Below, in pieces: positions 45,008-52,292 of a DNA stretch of 64,000 bases; positions within the stretch are counted from its first letter, which is position 1, and the number at the start of each line of letters is the position of its first letter. The notes beneath the pieces are model-generated. The model was given only the letters and a program-made list of their open reading frames with translations, had not been told where the DNA came from and ran no database searches. The stretch is from Nitrososphaerota archaeon (GTDB lineage Archaea; Thermoproteota; Nitrososphaeria; Nitrososphaerales; Nitrosopumilaceae): the NCBI GenBank assembly GCA_016872055.1, contig VHBH01000002.1:62001-126000 (forward strand). The letters are read 5' to 3'. The position numbers were made by a program, and so were the translations under genes.

Positions 45008-46377
45008 GAACGAAATCCTTGTGTAATTTCATCTCTGTTCAGATTTCGTCCTATGAATACAAGTTGATTCGTTCTCTCTTCATTTGGTTCCCATAGTCTG
45101 TCTGATGTCACATCCAACAACATGTGGACTCCTTGGAATATGACTCGCTCAGGTCTATTCTTGATGCTAAGAATTCCCTTGGATCGGAAGAGGTTTGTAC
45201 CGTTTTCCCTCAAAAATCCCCCTAGCCAGGCATTGACCTTGTCGTAGTCGGCATTACCTGGGATGTCTAATCCTATTGAAGAGACGGTATTGTCATGTGT
45301 GTGACTGTGTGGATAAACCTTGGATTGAATTGCCTCCACATTAACTCCGTTAATAGATACAGTCATGTTAAATTCTGAAGGTAAGTGCTGCGTAAAAATG
45401 GCATATGTCTGTGATTTGGCAGAATCAATCTTGCACTTGAATTGTCCTCCTCCACTGGGGGCAAATTTAAGCATAATTGGATTTTCTGACTGAGTAAATT
45501 CAGCACCATCGGAATAAGTTCCTATTGTTTTTGCAAATACACTGACGCCTATATTTTTGATTGATTCCAAGTCGTCGGATTGGGCTACTGGAATCACAGC
45601 CACATTAATTGAGGGGTCTGGTCCTGGTTTGAAATTAATATCATAGGTTCCTTTTGAGAGATTATATGTCCCTATCCACTCAAATGGCAAATCTTCTTTG
45701 AGAAAGTCTGGCTTGAATTCAAGCTTCCCTTTTAGATCGAATGATTTTACATTTAGTATTTTATCGATTTGAATTTCAGACTTGTATGTTCGGTAGATCT
45801 TTACCGTTGAATTCATAGCATAGATCTTTTGTTCTAATTTTTCCAGATCTGCTGGTGTGACCAAATCTGTTTTGTTGAGTAAAATGATATCTGCAAATGC
45901 AATCTGTTCCTGACATTCACGACTTTCATCAATATGCTGCCAAACATGTCTTGCATCAACTACTGTGACTATAGCATCAAGATCAAAACTCTCTTTTGTG
46001 TCGTCATCGACAAAAAATGTTTGTGCTACTGGTGATGGATCTGCAAGACCTGTGGTTTCTATTAGAATGTAATCAAATTTGTCCTTTCGTTTCATTAGGT
46101 TTCCAAGAACCCTAATAAGATCTCCTCGTACCGTACAACAAATACAACCATTACTCATCTCAAAGATCTCCTCATCTGCGCCAATAACTAATTCATTGTC
46201 TATTCCAATTTCTCCAAACTCATTTTCAATTACTGCAATTCGTTTTCCGTGTTCTTTGGTCAGAATATAGTTTAACAATGTAGTTTTACCTGAGCCAAGA
46301 AAACCAGTGATCACAGTTACGGGTACGCGAAAATTACTTGGTTTGACTGTGTCTACCTGCTGACCAGAACTACCCAT
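44995..46377 (-). CDS. COG0523/CobW-family GTPase (metal chaperone)
   Basis: 460 residues. G3E GTPase: P-loop VITGFLGSGKTTLLNYIL, the metal-binding CxCC in SNGCICCTVRGDL, ETTGLADPSPVAQTFF, and guanine specificity LLNKTDLV. A His-rich segment YPHSHTHDN (about residue 357) in an inserted middle domain is followed by the CobW C-terminal domain (VIFQGVHMLLDVTSDRLW). Family members deliver Zn2+, Co2+ or other metals to target proteins under shortage. The middle region (about 225-355) seems longer than usual, with two beta-rich units. Operon order: dtxR-type regulator, this gene, WD40. Confidence 0.92.
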   Translation of the reverse strand: MGSSGQQVDTVKPSNFRVPVTVITGFLGSGKTTLLNYILTKEHGKRIAVIENEFGEIGIDNELVIGADEEIFEMSNGCICCTVRGDLIRVLGNLMKRKDKFDYILIETTGLADPSPVAQTFFVDDDTKESFDLDAIVTVVDARHVWQHIDESRECQEQIAFADIILLNKTDLVTPADLEKLEQKIYAMNSTVKIYRTYKSEIQIDKILNVKSFDLKGKLEFKPDFLKEDLPFEWIGTYNLSKGTYDINFKPGPDPSINVAVIPVAQSDDLESIKNIGVSVFAKTIGTYSDGAEFTQSENPIMLKFAPSGGGQFKCKIDSAKSQTYAIFTQHLPSEFNMTVSINGVNVEAIQSKVYPHSHTHDNTVSSIGLDIPGNADYDKVNAWLGGFLRENGTNLFRSKGILSIKNRPERVIFQGVHMLLDVTSDRLWEPNEERTNQLVFIGRNLNRDEITQGFRSCLV

Positions 46378-46463
46378 GTCGCTCTATGAATTATTAGGAA
46401 ATATAAATTTATATAATAAGAATTATTTTTTCTGCGAGATTATTTATTATTTTTTGGCTTAAT

Positions 46464-46973
46464 TTAAGATTCTTTAAGCATTCTCTCGCAACAATTTCCA
46501 CGTGGTATTTTTTCCCCACGTGGGCTTTTTTCCGGATGGCCCAGTAGTGTGCATAATGCGTCAGCAAAATAATCATCCATATGGTGCTCCATCCCACAAA
46601 CCATTTTCGCATTAATGTCCATCTTTAGCGTTTTTGTCATTAACATTTCCAAAAGTCTACTGTTTCTAATCATTTTGGCAGCAATCCTCTCACCATTTTC
46701 TGTCATAGTAACACCAGTTTTGTTGTATATTACCAGATTCTGTGCATTTAGTCTTTTTAGCATTTGGACAACACTTGGCTGCCTTACATTTAGGATCTTT
46801 GCAATTTTGTTGACTTTAATTTGTTCGCCGGTTTCTTTTAGATGCCACATGGCCTTTAGATACATCTCCACATGTTCTGACTCTGCAGTTCCTACAAAGA
46901 ATTTTTTATTTATGTGATCTTTGATTCCGATATGAGATCGTGCTTGTTCTATCTTGGTTTGTGCATTGGCCAT
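46464..46973 (-). CDS. DtxR/MntR-family metal-dependent repressor
   Basis: 169 residues. N-terminal winged helix: VEMYLKAMWHLKETGEQIKV, then KIAKILNVRQPSVVQMLKRL. The dimerisation domain carries metal-site residues in VCGMEHHMDDYFADALCTLL (Glu, His, His). The C-terminal end HPEKSPRGEKIPRGNCCERM is as in DtxR proteins but without an SH3 domain. It senses Fe, Mn or Zn and is first in an operon with the CobW and WD40 genes, its probable regulon. A 14-base palindrome lies immediately before its start. Confidence 0.9.
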   Translation of the reverse strand: MANAQTKIEQARSHIGIKDHINKKFFVGTAESEHVEMYLKAMWHLKETGEQIKVNKIAKILNVRQPSVVQMLKRLNAQNLVIYNKTGVTMTENGERIAAKMIRNSRLLEMLMTKTLKMDINAKMVCGMEHHMDDYFADALCTLLGHPEKSPRGEKIPRGNCCERMLKES

Positions 46974-46979
46974 TTGTTA

Positions 46980-46993
46980 ATATTAATTAATAT
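46980..46993. promoter_or_regulatory. AT-only palindrome before the DtxR-type gene
   Basis: ATATTAATTAATAT is self-complementary. It lies 6 bases before the DtxR-type start and 35 bases before the divergent NikR-type start. Candidate operator, with the caution that the local DNA is very AT-rich. Confidence 0.4.
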
Positions 46994-47028
46994 GGAACTT
47001 CATCTATTTTAATAGTTAGGCGAGTAAT

Positions 47029-47424
47029 TTGGGAATAATTAGTGTTTCTCTTAATAATAACGTTCTAGATGAAATGAATAAAATACAAAAAGAGATGGGA
47101 TTCTCTGGCCGATCTGAGTTGATACGCGCAGGAATTCGAATGCTTTCTAATGATAAACTGGAAAAATCAAAATTAACTGGAAATATAGGATGCGTCCTTA
47201 GTGTAACACATGATGAAAAAGATGAGAACAACGTAACAGAGTTAAAACATCAATTTTTTGATGTAATTAAAACCCACGTGCATTATAAGCTCGGGACAAA
47301 AAAATGTCTTGAGCTGTTTGTCTTGGATGGTAGTGCTGACAGAATTAGGAACGTGACGCAAAAATTCCAAAGAGACAAAAAAATGGAATCAATTAATCTT
47401 ACTATCTGTGATCTTAGAAAATAG
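47029..47424 (+). CDS. nikR: NikR-type nickel-responsive regulator, first copy
   Basis: 131 residues from a TTG. Ribbon-helix-helix N-terminus (ISVSLNNNVLDEMNKIQKEM, SGRSELIRAGIRML). C-terminal ACT-like nickel domain with the four-ligand pattern H74, H83, H85 and C93 (TELKHQFFDVIKTHVHYKLG then TKKC). In the family it represses nickel uptake when Ni is sufficient, which is relevant here to urease. It diverges from the DtxR-type gene. A second copy is at 51767. Confidence 0.88.
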   Translation: MGIISVSLNNNVLDEMNKIQKEMGFSGRSELIRAGIRMLSNDKLEKSKLTGNIGCVLSVTHDEKDENNVTELKHQFFDVIKTHVHYKLGTKKCLELFVLDGSADRIRNVTQKFQRDKKMESINLTICDLRK

Positions 47425-47694
47425 CAGACTATATCTTCGCATTAAACCAGCTGATAGTTTTATTCCATCTTTTTTGCATCTTTTCTTAGGTCACTTATCT
47501 AATTCCTTATCTCAATAATCTAATTCTCCAGATCTTTTTTTCTAAAATTCAGTGACTTAGTATTGAAACATACATAGATTGGTTAGTCCCATTTTATTCT
47601 GTATGCAGCACCGGATAATTTTATGAAATATTATCTAGTTTCTTAATAACTAATATTAGAAATGCTTATATAATTAATAACTTTAGACGCTATT
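47425..47694. other. Intergenic region with traces of a decayed coiled-coil frame
   Basis: On the minus strand (47569 to 47460) the reading RKKDLEN-stop-IIEIRN-stop-ISDLRKDAKKME ends in TAA, with two in-frame TAG. It is probably a dead small gene. Near 47640-47677 lie CTAATATTAG and the TATA box TTATATAATT of cbtB. Confidence 0.4.
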
Positions 47695-47910
47695 ATGCAG
47701 TATCACGAACAAGTAACAAGTATGGCAAGTAAACCGCCAATGCTTGCAGTTGTACTCCTTGCAGCTGTCTTTGCACTCGGATTCTTCGCAGTTGGATTCG
47801 ATCAAGGACATCTATTCAGTGTTGTACAAGGCGAGAGCGCGTATGCTGAACTATACATTCATGAGTTAACTCATGACATGAGACATGCAGCCGGATTTCC
47901 CTGCCATTAA
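47695..47910 (+). CDS. cbtB: CbtB-like cobalt transporter subunit
   Basis: 71 residues. One transmembrane helix (about 15-37, MLAVVLLAAVFALGFFAVGF). The CbtB-type C-terminal metal-binding segment follows: HELTHDMRHAAGFPCH, four histidines and a terminal Cys-His. With CbtA it is a predicted cobalt uptake system found beside cobalamin genes in other organisms. TATA box TTATATAA about 25 bases upstream. No B12 riboswitch is evident. The stop is immediately followed by the cbtA GTG. Confidence 0.85.
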   Translation: MQYHEQVTSMASKPPMLAVVLLAAVFALGFFAVGFDQGHLFSVVQGESAYAELYIHELTHDMRHAAGFPCH

Positions 47911-48651
47911 GTGAACCTCATGAAATCTCTTCTTTTTGTTATTATTGTTTTGTTAGCCGGTTGTGCTGCAGGAACTATTCATGGATTGGCAAACCTCGCT
48001 TTAGTAGAACCGTTTTTGGATACTGCAATAGGAATTGAAAATCAAAACTTGTTCCTCTCAGGCGAGGAGAAGGACACACCAGAATTCTGGACCGCATATT
48101 ATGACTACAGGTCTTGGCAGAAAGCAGGTCAAATCCTGGCAGGTGCAATTTTAGGAACATCTGTTGGTGCACTCTTTGGAATTGTTTTCGTATATTCTAG
48201 AAAATCCTTACCTGGGAATAGCATAAAAAAAGCGCTAATTCTAGCCGGTCTTATGTTTATTGCAGTTTATCTAATTCCATTTATCAAATATCCTGCAAAT
48301 CCACCTACTGTTGGTGATCCAGAAACTGTTGTGTTTAGAGGAATATTATATCTGTCATTTACTGTCATTTCTGGCTTGGCAGCAGTCGGATTTCATAAAG
48401 TCTACAAAAGAATTAACAAAAAATATTTAGCGTTTGTTGGATACGCAGGATTTATTGCAGCTGTATTTTATGCAATGCCAAATAATCCAGATCCAATAAC
48501 TGCACCAATGACTCTGGTAAATGATTTCAGAATCATGTCTGCAATTGGTGTGTCAATATTCTGGGCGTCACTAGGGCTGATCTTTGGTGTTCTATGGCAC
48601 AAGATTAGACCAGACAAAACTCAATCAGAATCAAGTTCAGTCACCGTATGA
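47911..48651 (+). CDS. cbtA: CbtA-like cobalt transporter membrane subunit
   Basis: 246 residues from a GTG that directly follows the cbtB stop; an ATG at 47920 is the alternative. Five to six transmembrane helices, with the family opening LLFVIIVLLAGCAAGTIHGL and the central ASLGLIFGVLWHKIRPDKTQ at the end. Predicted to import Co2+ with CbtB. Cobalt demand in this lineage comes mainly from its cobalamin synthesis (established knowledge of ammonia-oxidising archaea). Confidence 0.85.
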   Translation: MNLMKSLLFVIIVLLAGCAAGTIHGLANLALVEPFLDTAIGIENQNLFLSGEEKDTPEFWTAYYDYRSWQKAGQILAGAILGTSVGALFGIVFVYSRKSLPGNSIKKALILAGLMFIAVYLIPFIKYPANPPTVGDPETVVFRGILYLSFTVISGLAAVGFHKVYKRINKKYLAFVGYAGFIAAVFYAMPNNPDPITAPMTLVNDFRIMSAIGVSIFWASLGLIFGVLWHKIRPDKTQSESSSVTV

Positions 48652-48882
48652 GCTAATTATATTTGTGAAATAATGCTCAGCTAGATCTTTGGAATCATGT
48701 GTTTTCCTGAGCTTTGTAAATCCCATTTCGTTTTCTAAATATTCAATAAGATATGTGCATGGTTATGGACATTTCCAACTATGAAGTGCGTTTTGGTAGC
48801 GATATTGCGACATTATCATTGCTATTTGTACAGAAAAATAACACACATTCATCATGTGTTTTTCATATTAAAATAAAAAAAT
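48652..48882. other. Intergenic region, nothing recognised
   Basis: AT-rich, no frame above about 25 codons with plausible start. AACACACATTCATCATGTGTTTTT near 48841-48863 has a short inverted repeat (ACACA/TGTGT) that could act as a terminator for either neighbour. Confidence 0.4.
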
Positions 48883-49137
48883 TTAGTAGCAGGAGATTTT
48901 TGTTACTGAGAATGCTTCATTCATGACTAAGTATTCTTCAACTTTCATTTTCACATCATCTGGCTGTGTGTCATCCATTCCAGAAAATCCTACTTTGCAT
49001 GTGATCTTGTTTCCTGATACTCGTACATCTGAGACTTCAATATCTGCATAGACGTGTGCCATTTCATTGGCCCATTCTACTACTTCGTCCGCCTTCACTC
49101 CAGATGTCTCAATATCGACGCTAATGAGTTTGGTCAT
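48883..49137 (-). CDS. Small acidic protein, unknown function
   Basis: 84 residues, acidic, alternating beta and alpha (ISVDIETSGVKADEVVEWAN, IEVSDVRVSGNKITCKVGFS, MKVEEYLVMNEAFSVTKISC). The shape resembles a ferredoxin-like or dodecin-like fold, but I recognise no family. One cysteine in the middle and one at the penultimate position. Upstream minus-strand TATA ATTATATA at about 49161-49168 gives a leaderless start. Confidence 0.65.
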   Translation of the reverse strand: MTKLISVDIETSGVKADEVVEWANEMAHVYADIEVSDVRVSGNKITCKVGFSGMDDTQPDDVKMKVEEYLVMNEAFSVTKISCY

Positions 49138-49281
49138 TTTGTTATTCTATTGATATGTTCTATATAATTATTATTAATTAAATTTCTATTTTTCATTTTT
49201 CCTATTAATAGTTAATATCTTTATTACTAACCGTTGTATATTACAGTAGTCCAGTTGTTTTAAAACAGCTTGACTACCATC

Positions 49282-49309
49282 TTGATGGTGTGGTTATGCA
49301 CACCATCAA
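49282..49309. promoter_or_regulatory. Inverted repeat before the zinc-binding gene at 49328
   Basis: TTGATGGTGTG and CACACCATCAA (11 bases each) flank a 6-base loop GTTATG. It ends 18 bases before the ATG. It could be an operator of a metal regulator, or an RNA hairpin masking the start. Confidence 0.5.
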
Positions 49310-49327
49310 AAATTAATGTGAAACAAT

Positions 49328-49558
49328 ATGACAGAAAAATTAGGAAAAGACACAATTTATCACAGCTGTTGTATCTGTGGTTCGTTTGTGCAAGAAAGAG
49401 AAGAAGGTGGCTACAATAAAATTAAGACTTGGGTTAAAGGTGGAATTGTCCTAAAAACAATTTGTGACAAATGTCTTGAAAAATGGATAATTGGTGAAAT
49501 AAGGATACAAAACATACAAACACCTGCATATCTATCAATGCCTCTTCGATTTAACTAA
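49328..49558 (+). CDS. Small protein with a zinc-binding cysteine set
   Basis: 76 residues. Cysteines arranged CCICGSFV near the N-terminus and CDKCLEKW at about 47-50, consistent with one Zn ribbon (CxxC...CxxC). A hydrophobic/aromatic C-terminal tail follows. Function unknown. It overlaps by 8 bases the convergent FeoB-like gene, and an 11-base-arm inverted repeat precedes it. Confidence 0.65.
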   Translation: MTEKLGKDTIYHSCCICGSFVQEREEGGYNKIKTWVKGGIVLKTICDKCLEKWIIGEIRIQNIQTPAYLSMPLRFN

Positions 49559-51197
49559 GAATCTGAAAGACTGCAACAAGTTTAGCACTATGAGCTAAAA
49601 GTAATGTAAATAAAATTGCTGCAGTGGCTTGTTTTATAATCATCTTTATAGCAAATCTAAATGACATTTCACGTATTACCGTAAAAACAGTTACAATACA
49701 GGGAAGCAATATTCCTGCAAGATATACTCCTGTGAGAATCTGAACTGGCGACAATGAATTTATCAGATTTGGCTCTGCCAAAAGTAACAAGCCATCTTTT
49801 CGAATAGAGCCAAATATTACAGCAAGCACTGCATCTTCTGGCAAATTAAAAAATCCCATTACAGAACTAGATATGTCTGCAAAAAAATCAATAATACCAC
49901 TCCAACTTAAGATTGATGCAACAAATGTTATTGCAAAAAAAATCGGTAATGCCATCTTGAAGAATTGTTTGATACTGTGTTTTGATTCTCTCCAGATTGA
50001 ACTAAATCTCGGTCGTTCAAAGAATATCTGACCTTCAATTACTAGTACATTTAGCTTGGAGCGATTTTTCTTTGTGCTCACAAGTCTGGTGTAAAATACT
50101 GAAGTTCCGGCTAAATAGAGCAAAAATGGAATAACCAACCATGTCATGCCAGACGCAGAAAAAACAGCAATAGATGCGCCAAACTGATATGAACATGCAG
50201 AACCAAAACCTATTGCGGAAATTGTTGTACCTCTTGAACAACTAGAACAGGATCTGCTACTTATGACTGCAGGTACATTACAACCTAACCCCATCACTAT
50301 GCGTGTAATGTCTCTACCACTGATTCCTATTCTTTTTACTAATGGATGAATTGCTATTGAAATACGATCCAATAGGCCACTTGACTTGTAAACTCCTAAC
50401 AATAATGAGTATATTACAACTACGGGAGCTGCCCAAACGAAAAGAAATGGACCCATCGATATGAGACCATAATCTCCAACAAGAATATCCATTATCGGTG
50501 ATGGTAGCGTTGATAGAACGGTATTTGGAGTACTCAGAAGATCTGCGATCTTTGGATGAACATAGTCTGCAAAATAATTAGCTCCTATAACTGATAATAT
50601 TGCTGGAACAAATAATAATATCATTCCAATTGTAACTCCTAAGTATTTTTTTTCAAGAATTGTCGGTTTTGGTTCTACTGATATTCCAGTATGAAACAAT
50701 TTTTGTTTTAAAAATATACCAGGATTATGTAATGAAGCAAAAATTTTACTTTTTTGCGCATGGGTAAGATTACGTGCATCCACAGGTATGACGGGCATCT
50801 GGGATTCTTTTTGCAATTTCTCAACTGATTCTTGTGCTAATCTAGTGTTAATTCTGTCCCAATTTGTTATTATGATCACTCCTTTTTTGTCTTGGACCAA
50901 TGGTAAAAAATAGCCTAAATCCTGATCAATATTTGTTGCACGAATTACAACCAATACCAAGTCATGATTTTTTAATGATGAGATTGCAATCTTTGTAGTT
51001 TCACTGTCTGAATCAAACACTATTCCAGGCGTATCGATAAAAACAAGATTATCTTTTGTATAATATTCACAACTAACAGTTGAGCCCTTTAGGTTACTAC
51101 TGAGTGCGTCTTTATCAGTAAGTGATGAGATTAATTGTGATTTTCCAACTCCCTCTTTCCCTATCACAATAAAATGGTAATGATCTTGTCTAATCAT
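49551..51197 (-). CDS. FeoB-like metal transporter with degenerate G-domain
   Basis: 548 residues. N-terminal GTPase-like domain: P-loop IGKEGVGKSQLISS (residues 11-24), DTPG, but G4 reads NWDR where NKxD is expected. About eight C-terminal membrane helices carry the FeoB pore text RIVMGLGCNVPAVISSR and SACSYQFGASIAVFSA. The segment SRSCSSCSRGTT adds two cysteines beside the pore. FeoB imports Fe2+. Here, no feoA is adjacent and the gene lies between two NikR-type regulators, so Ni2+ is an alternative cargo (inference). Confidence 0.85.
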   Translation of the reverse strand: MIRQDHYHFIVIGKEGVGKSQLISSLTDKDALSSNLKGSTVSCEYYTKDNLVFIDTPGIVFDSDSETTKIAISSLKNHDLVLVVIRATNIDQDLGYFLPLVQDKKGVIIITNWDRINTRLAQESVEKLQKESQMPVIPVDARNLTHAQKSKIFASLHNPGIFLKQKLFHTGISVEPKPTILEKKYLGVTIGMILLFVPAILSVIGANYFADYVHPKIADLLSTPNTVLSTLPSPIMDILVGDYGLISMGPFLFVWAAPVVVIYSLLLGVYKSSGLLDRISIAIHPLVKRIGISGRDITRIVMGLGCNVPAVISSRSCSSCSRGTTISAIGFGSACSYQFGASIAVFSASGMTWLVIPFLLYLAGTSVFYTRLVSTKKNRSKLNVLVIEGQIFFERPRFSSIWRESKHSIKQFFKMALPIFFAITFVASILSWSGIIDFFADISSSVMGFFNLPEDAVLAVIFGSIRKDGLLLLAEPNLINSLSPVQILTGVYLAGILLPCIVTVFTVIREMSFRFAIKMIIKQATAAILFTLLLAHSAKLVAVFQILS

Positions 51198-51301
51198 TTA
51201 AAAATTTTAATTATTAAAATCTATATATATTTTATCAATAATTATTATTAATTTATAAGAAAATTAATAATGTATAAATAATTCTAACATCAAAACAGGG
51301 T

Positions 51302-51760
51302 ATGAATTTTGATAAAACAAGATACAAAAATTATCAGGCGCACAAATTTGAATCAGAAATAGATTTCTTTTACAACATACTTCATTTCTCTGGTGGAACT
51401 ACAGCCTCAATAAACCAGATTGGTAATACTGATTTTTTCTATGCTCCCTTTTATTTCTCAGATGGAACACTGACTGATGTTAACGTCTATTATGTAAAAA
51501 GTGGAAAGCTAGGAAATGCGGCAAAAGAAACCAAAGTTATACGATTCACTCCTGGAACTGGTGAATGGTTGCCAATGAAAGGTGATCTCAAGGAGACACA
51601 CGCATGGATATTCATATGTAGAATTGCTGCATCTACATCAAATGAGATCGAGGAAGTCTTTAATCTAGAGGAAAATCTTAACACTCGTTACGTGAATTAT
51701 TCCAATAAAAACTTTGATCCAAAAATAAAAACCGTTAAACCTCAGATAGAAACTAACTGA
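51302..51760 (+). CDS. Protein of unknown function, 152 residues
   Basis: Soluble, no signal peptide. Mixed composition with aromatic beta segments (GNTDFFYAPFYFSDGTLTDV, THAWIFICRIAASTSNEIEE). No motif recognised. It begins in an AT-rich promoter zone shared with the FeoB-like gene and is convergent with the second NikR gene, 6 bases apart. The neighbours suggest a link to metal homeostasis, but the sequence itself shows no metal-ligand cluster. Confidence 0.6.
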   Translation: MNFDKTRYKNYQAHKFESEIDFFYNILHFSGGTTASINQIGNTDFFYAPFYFSDGTLTDVNVYYVKSGKLGNAAKETKVIRFTPGTGEWLPMKGDLKETHAWIFICRIAASTSNEIEEVFNLEENLNTRYVNYSNKNFDPKIKTVKPQIETN

Positions 51761-51766
51761 TGATTT

Positions 51767-52150
51767 CTAAATAGCAAATAGCTTTACGGTATCCATGTTT
51801 TTATTGGTCTGAAATCCTTGGGTGATTGCCTTTACGTGCTTACCATCACCTGCTAAAATGAATAGTTCCATACATCGCTCACCGTCTATTTTACTGTGAA
51901 GATGGGTCAAAATGAGATCTTCATAATCATGTTTTATTCCTGCTACCACATTATCGTATTCATCTTCGTGTATAACCAGCAAAATTGCATTTTGTTTTCC
52001 CGTTAGGTTGGTTTTTTGTTTTTCCTCAGAAACAAATGTTCTGATTCCTGCTCTAATTACTTCTGATCTGCCAGTAAAGCCAAGAGATTTTTGTAACTTG
52101 TCTATCTCACTGAGTATGTCTGTATTCAATGAAATGGAAACAATTACCAT
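51767..52150 (-). CDS. nikR: NikR-type nickel-responsive regulator, second copy
   Basis: 127 residues. Same architecture as the copy at 47029: IVSISLNTDILSEIDKLQKS and SGRSE-like TGRSEVIRAGIRTF, then the nickel domain with H74, H83, H85 and C93 (AGIKHDYEDLILTHLHSKID then GERC). The ligands sit at identical residue numbers in both copies, though the sequences differ widely. It could control the neighbouring FeoB-like or ZnuABC system. Diverges from znuA, 142 bases between starts. Confidence 0.88.
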   Translation of the reverse strand: MVIVSISLNTDILSEIDKLQKSLGFTGRSEVIRAGIRTFVSEEKQKTNLTGKQNAILLVIHEDEYDNVVAGIKHDYEDLILTHLHSKIDGERCMELFILAGDGKHVKAITQGFQTNKNMDTVKLFAI

Positions 52151-52292
52151 GTTTGAGATATTATTAATGAATATATAACCTTACTATTAAAAGTTAATAA
52201 GATTGGCGTGTTTTAATAATCGTTTAAATGTAATTATCTCAATTATTAATATCACACAATAGATTTATTAGCATTTTTTTAAATCCCGATAC

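Noticed and set aside
47425-47694. Cobalamin riboswitch upstream of cbtBA
   Set aside because: No B12-box-like conserved stretch is seen, and the TATA box is only about 25 bases from the ATG, leaving no leader.
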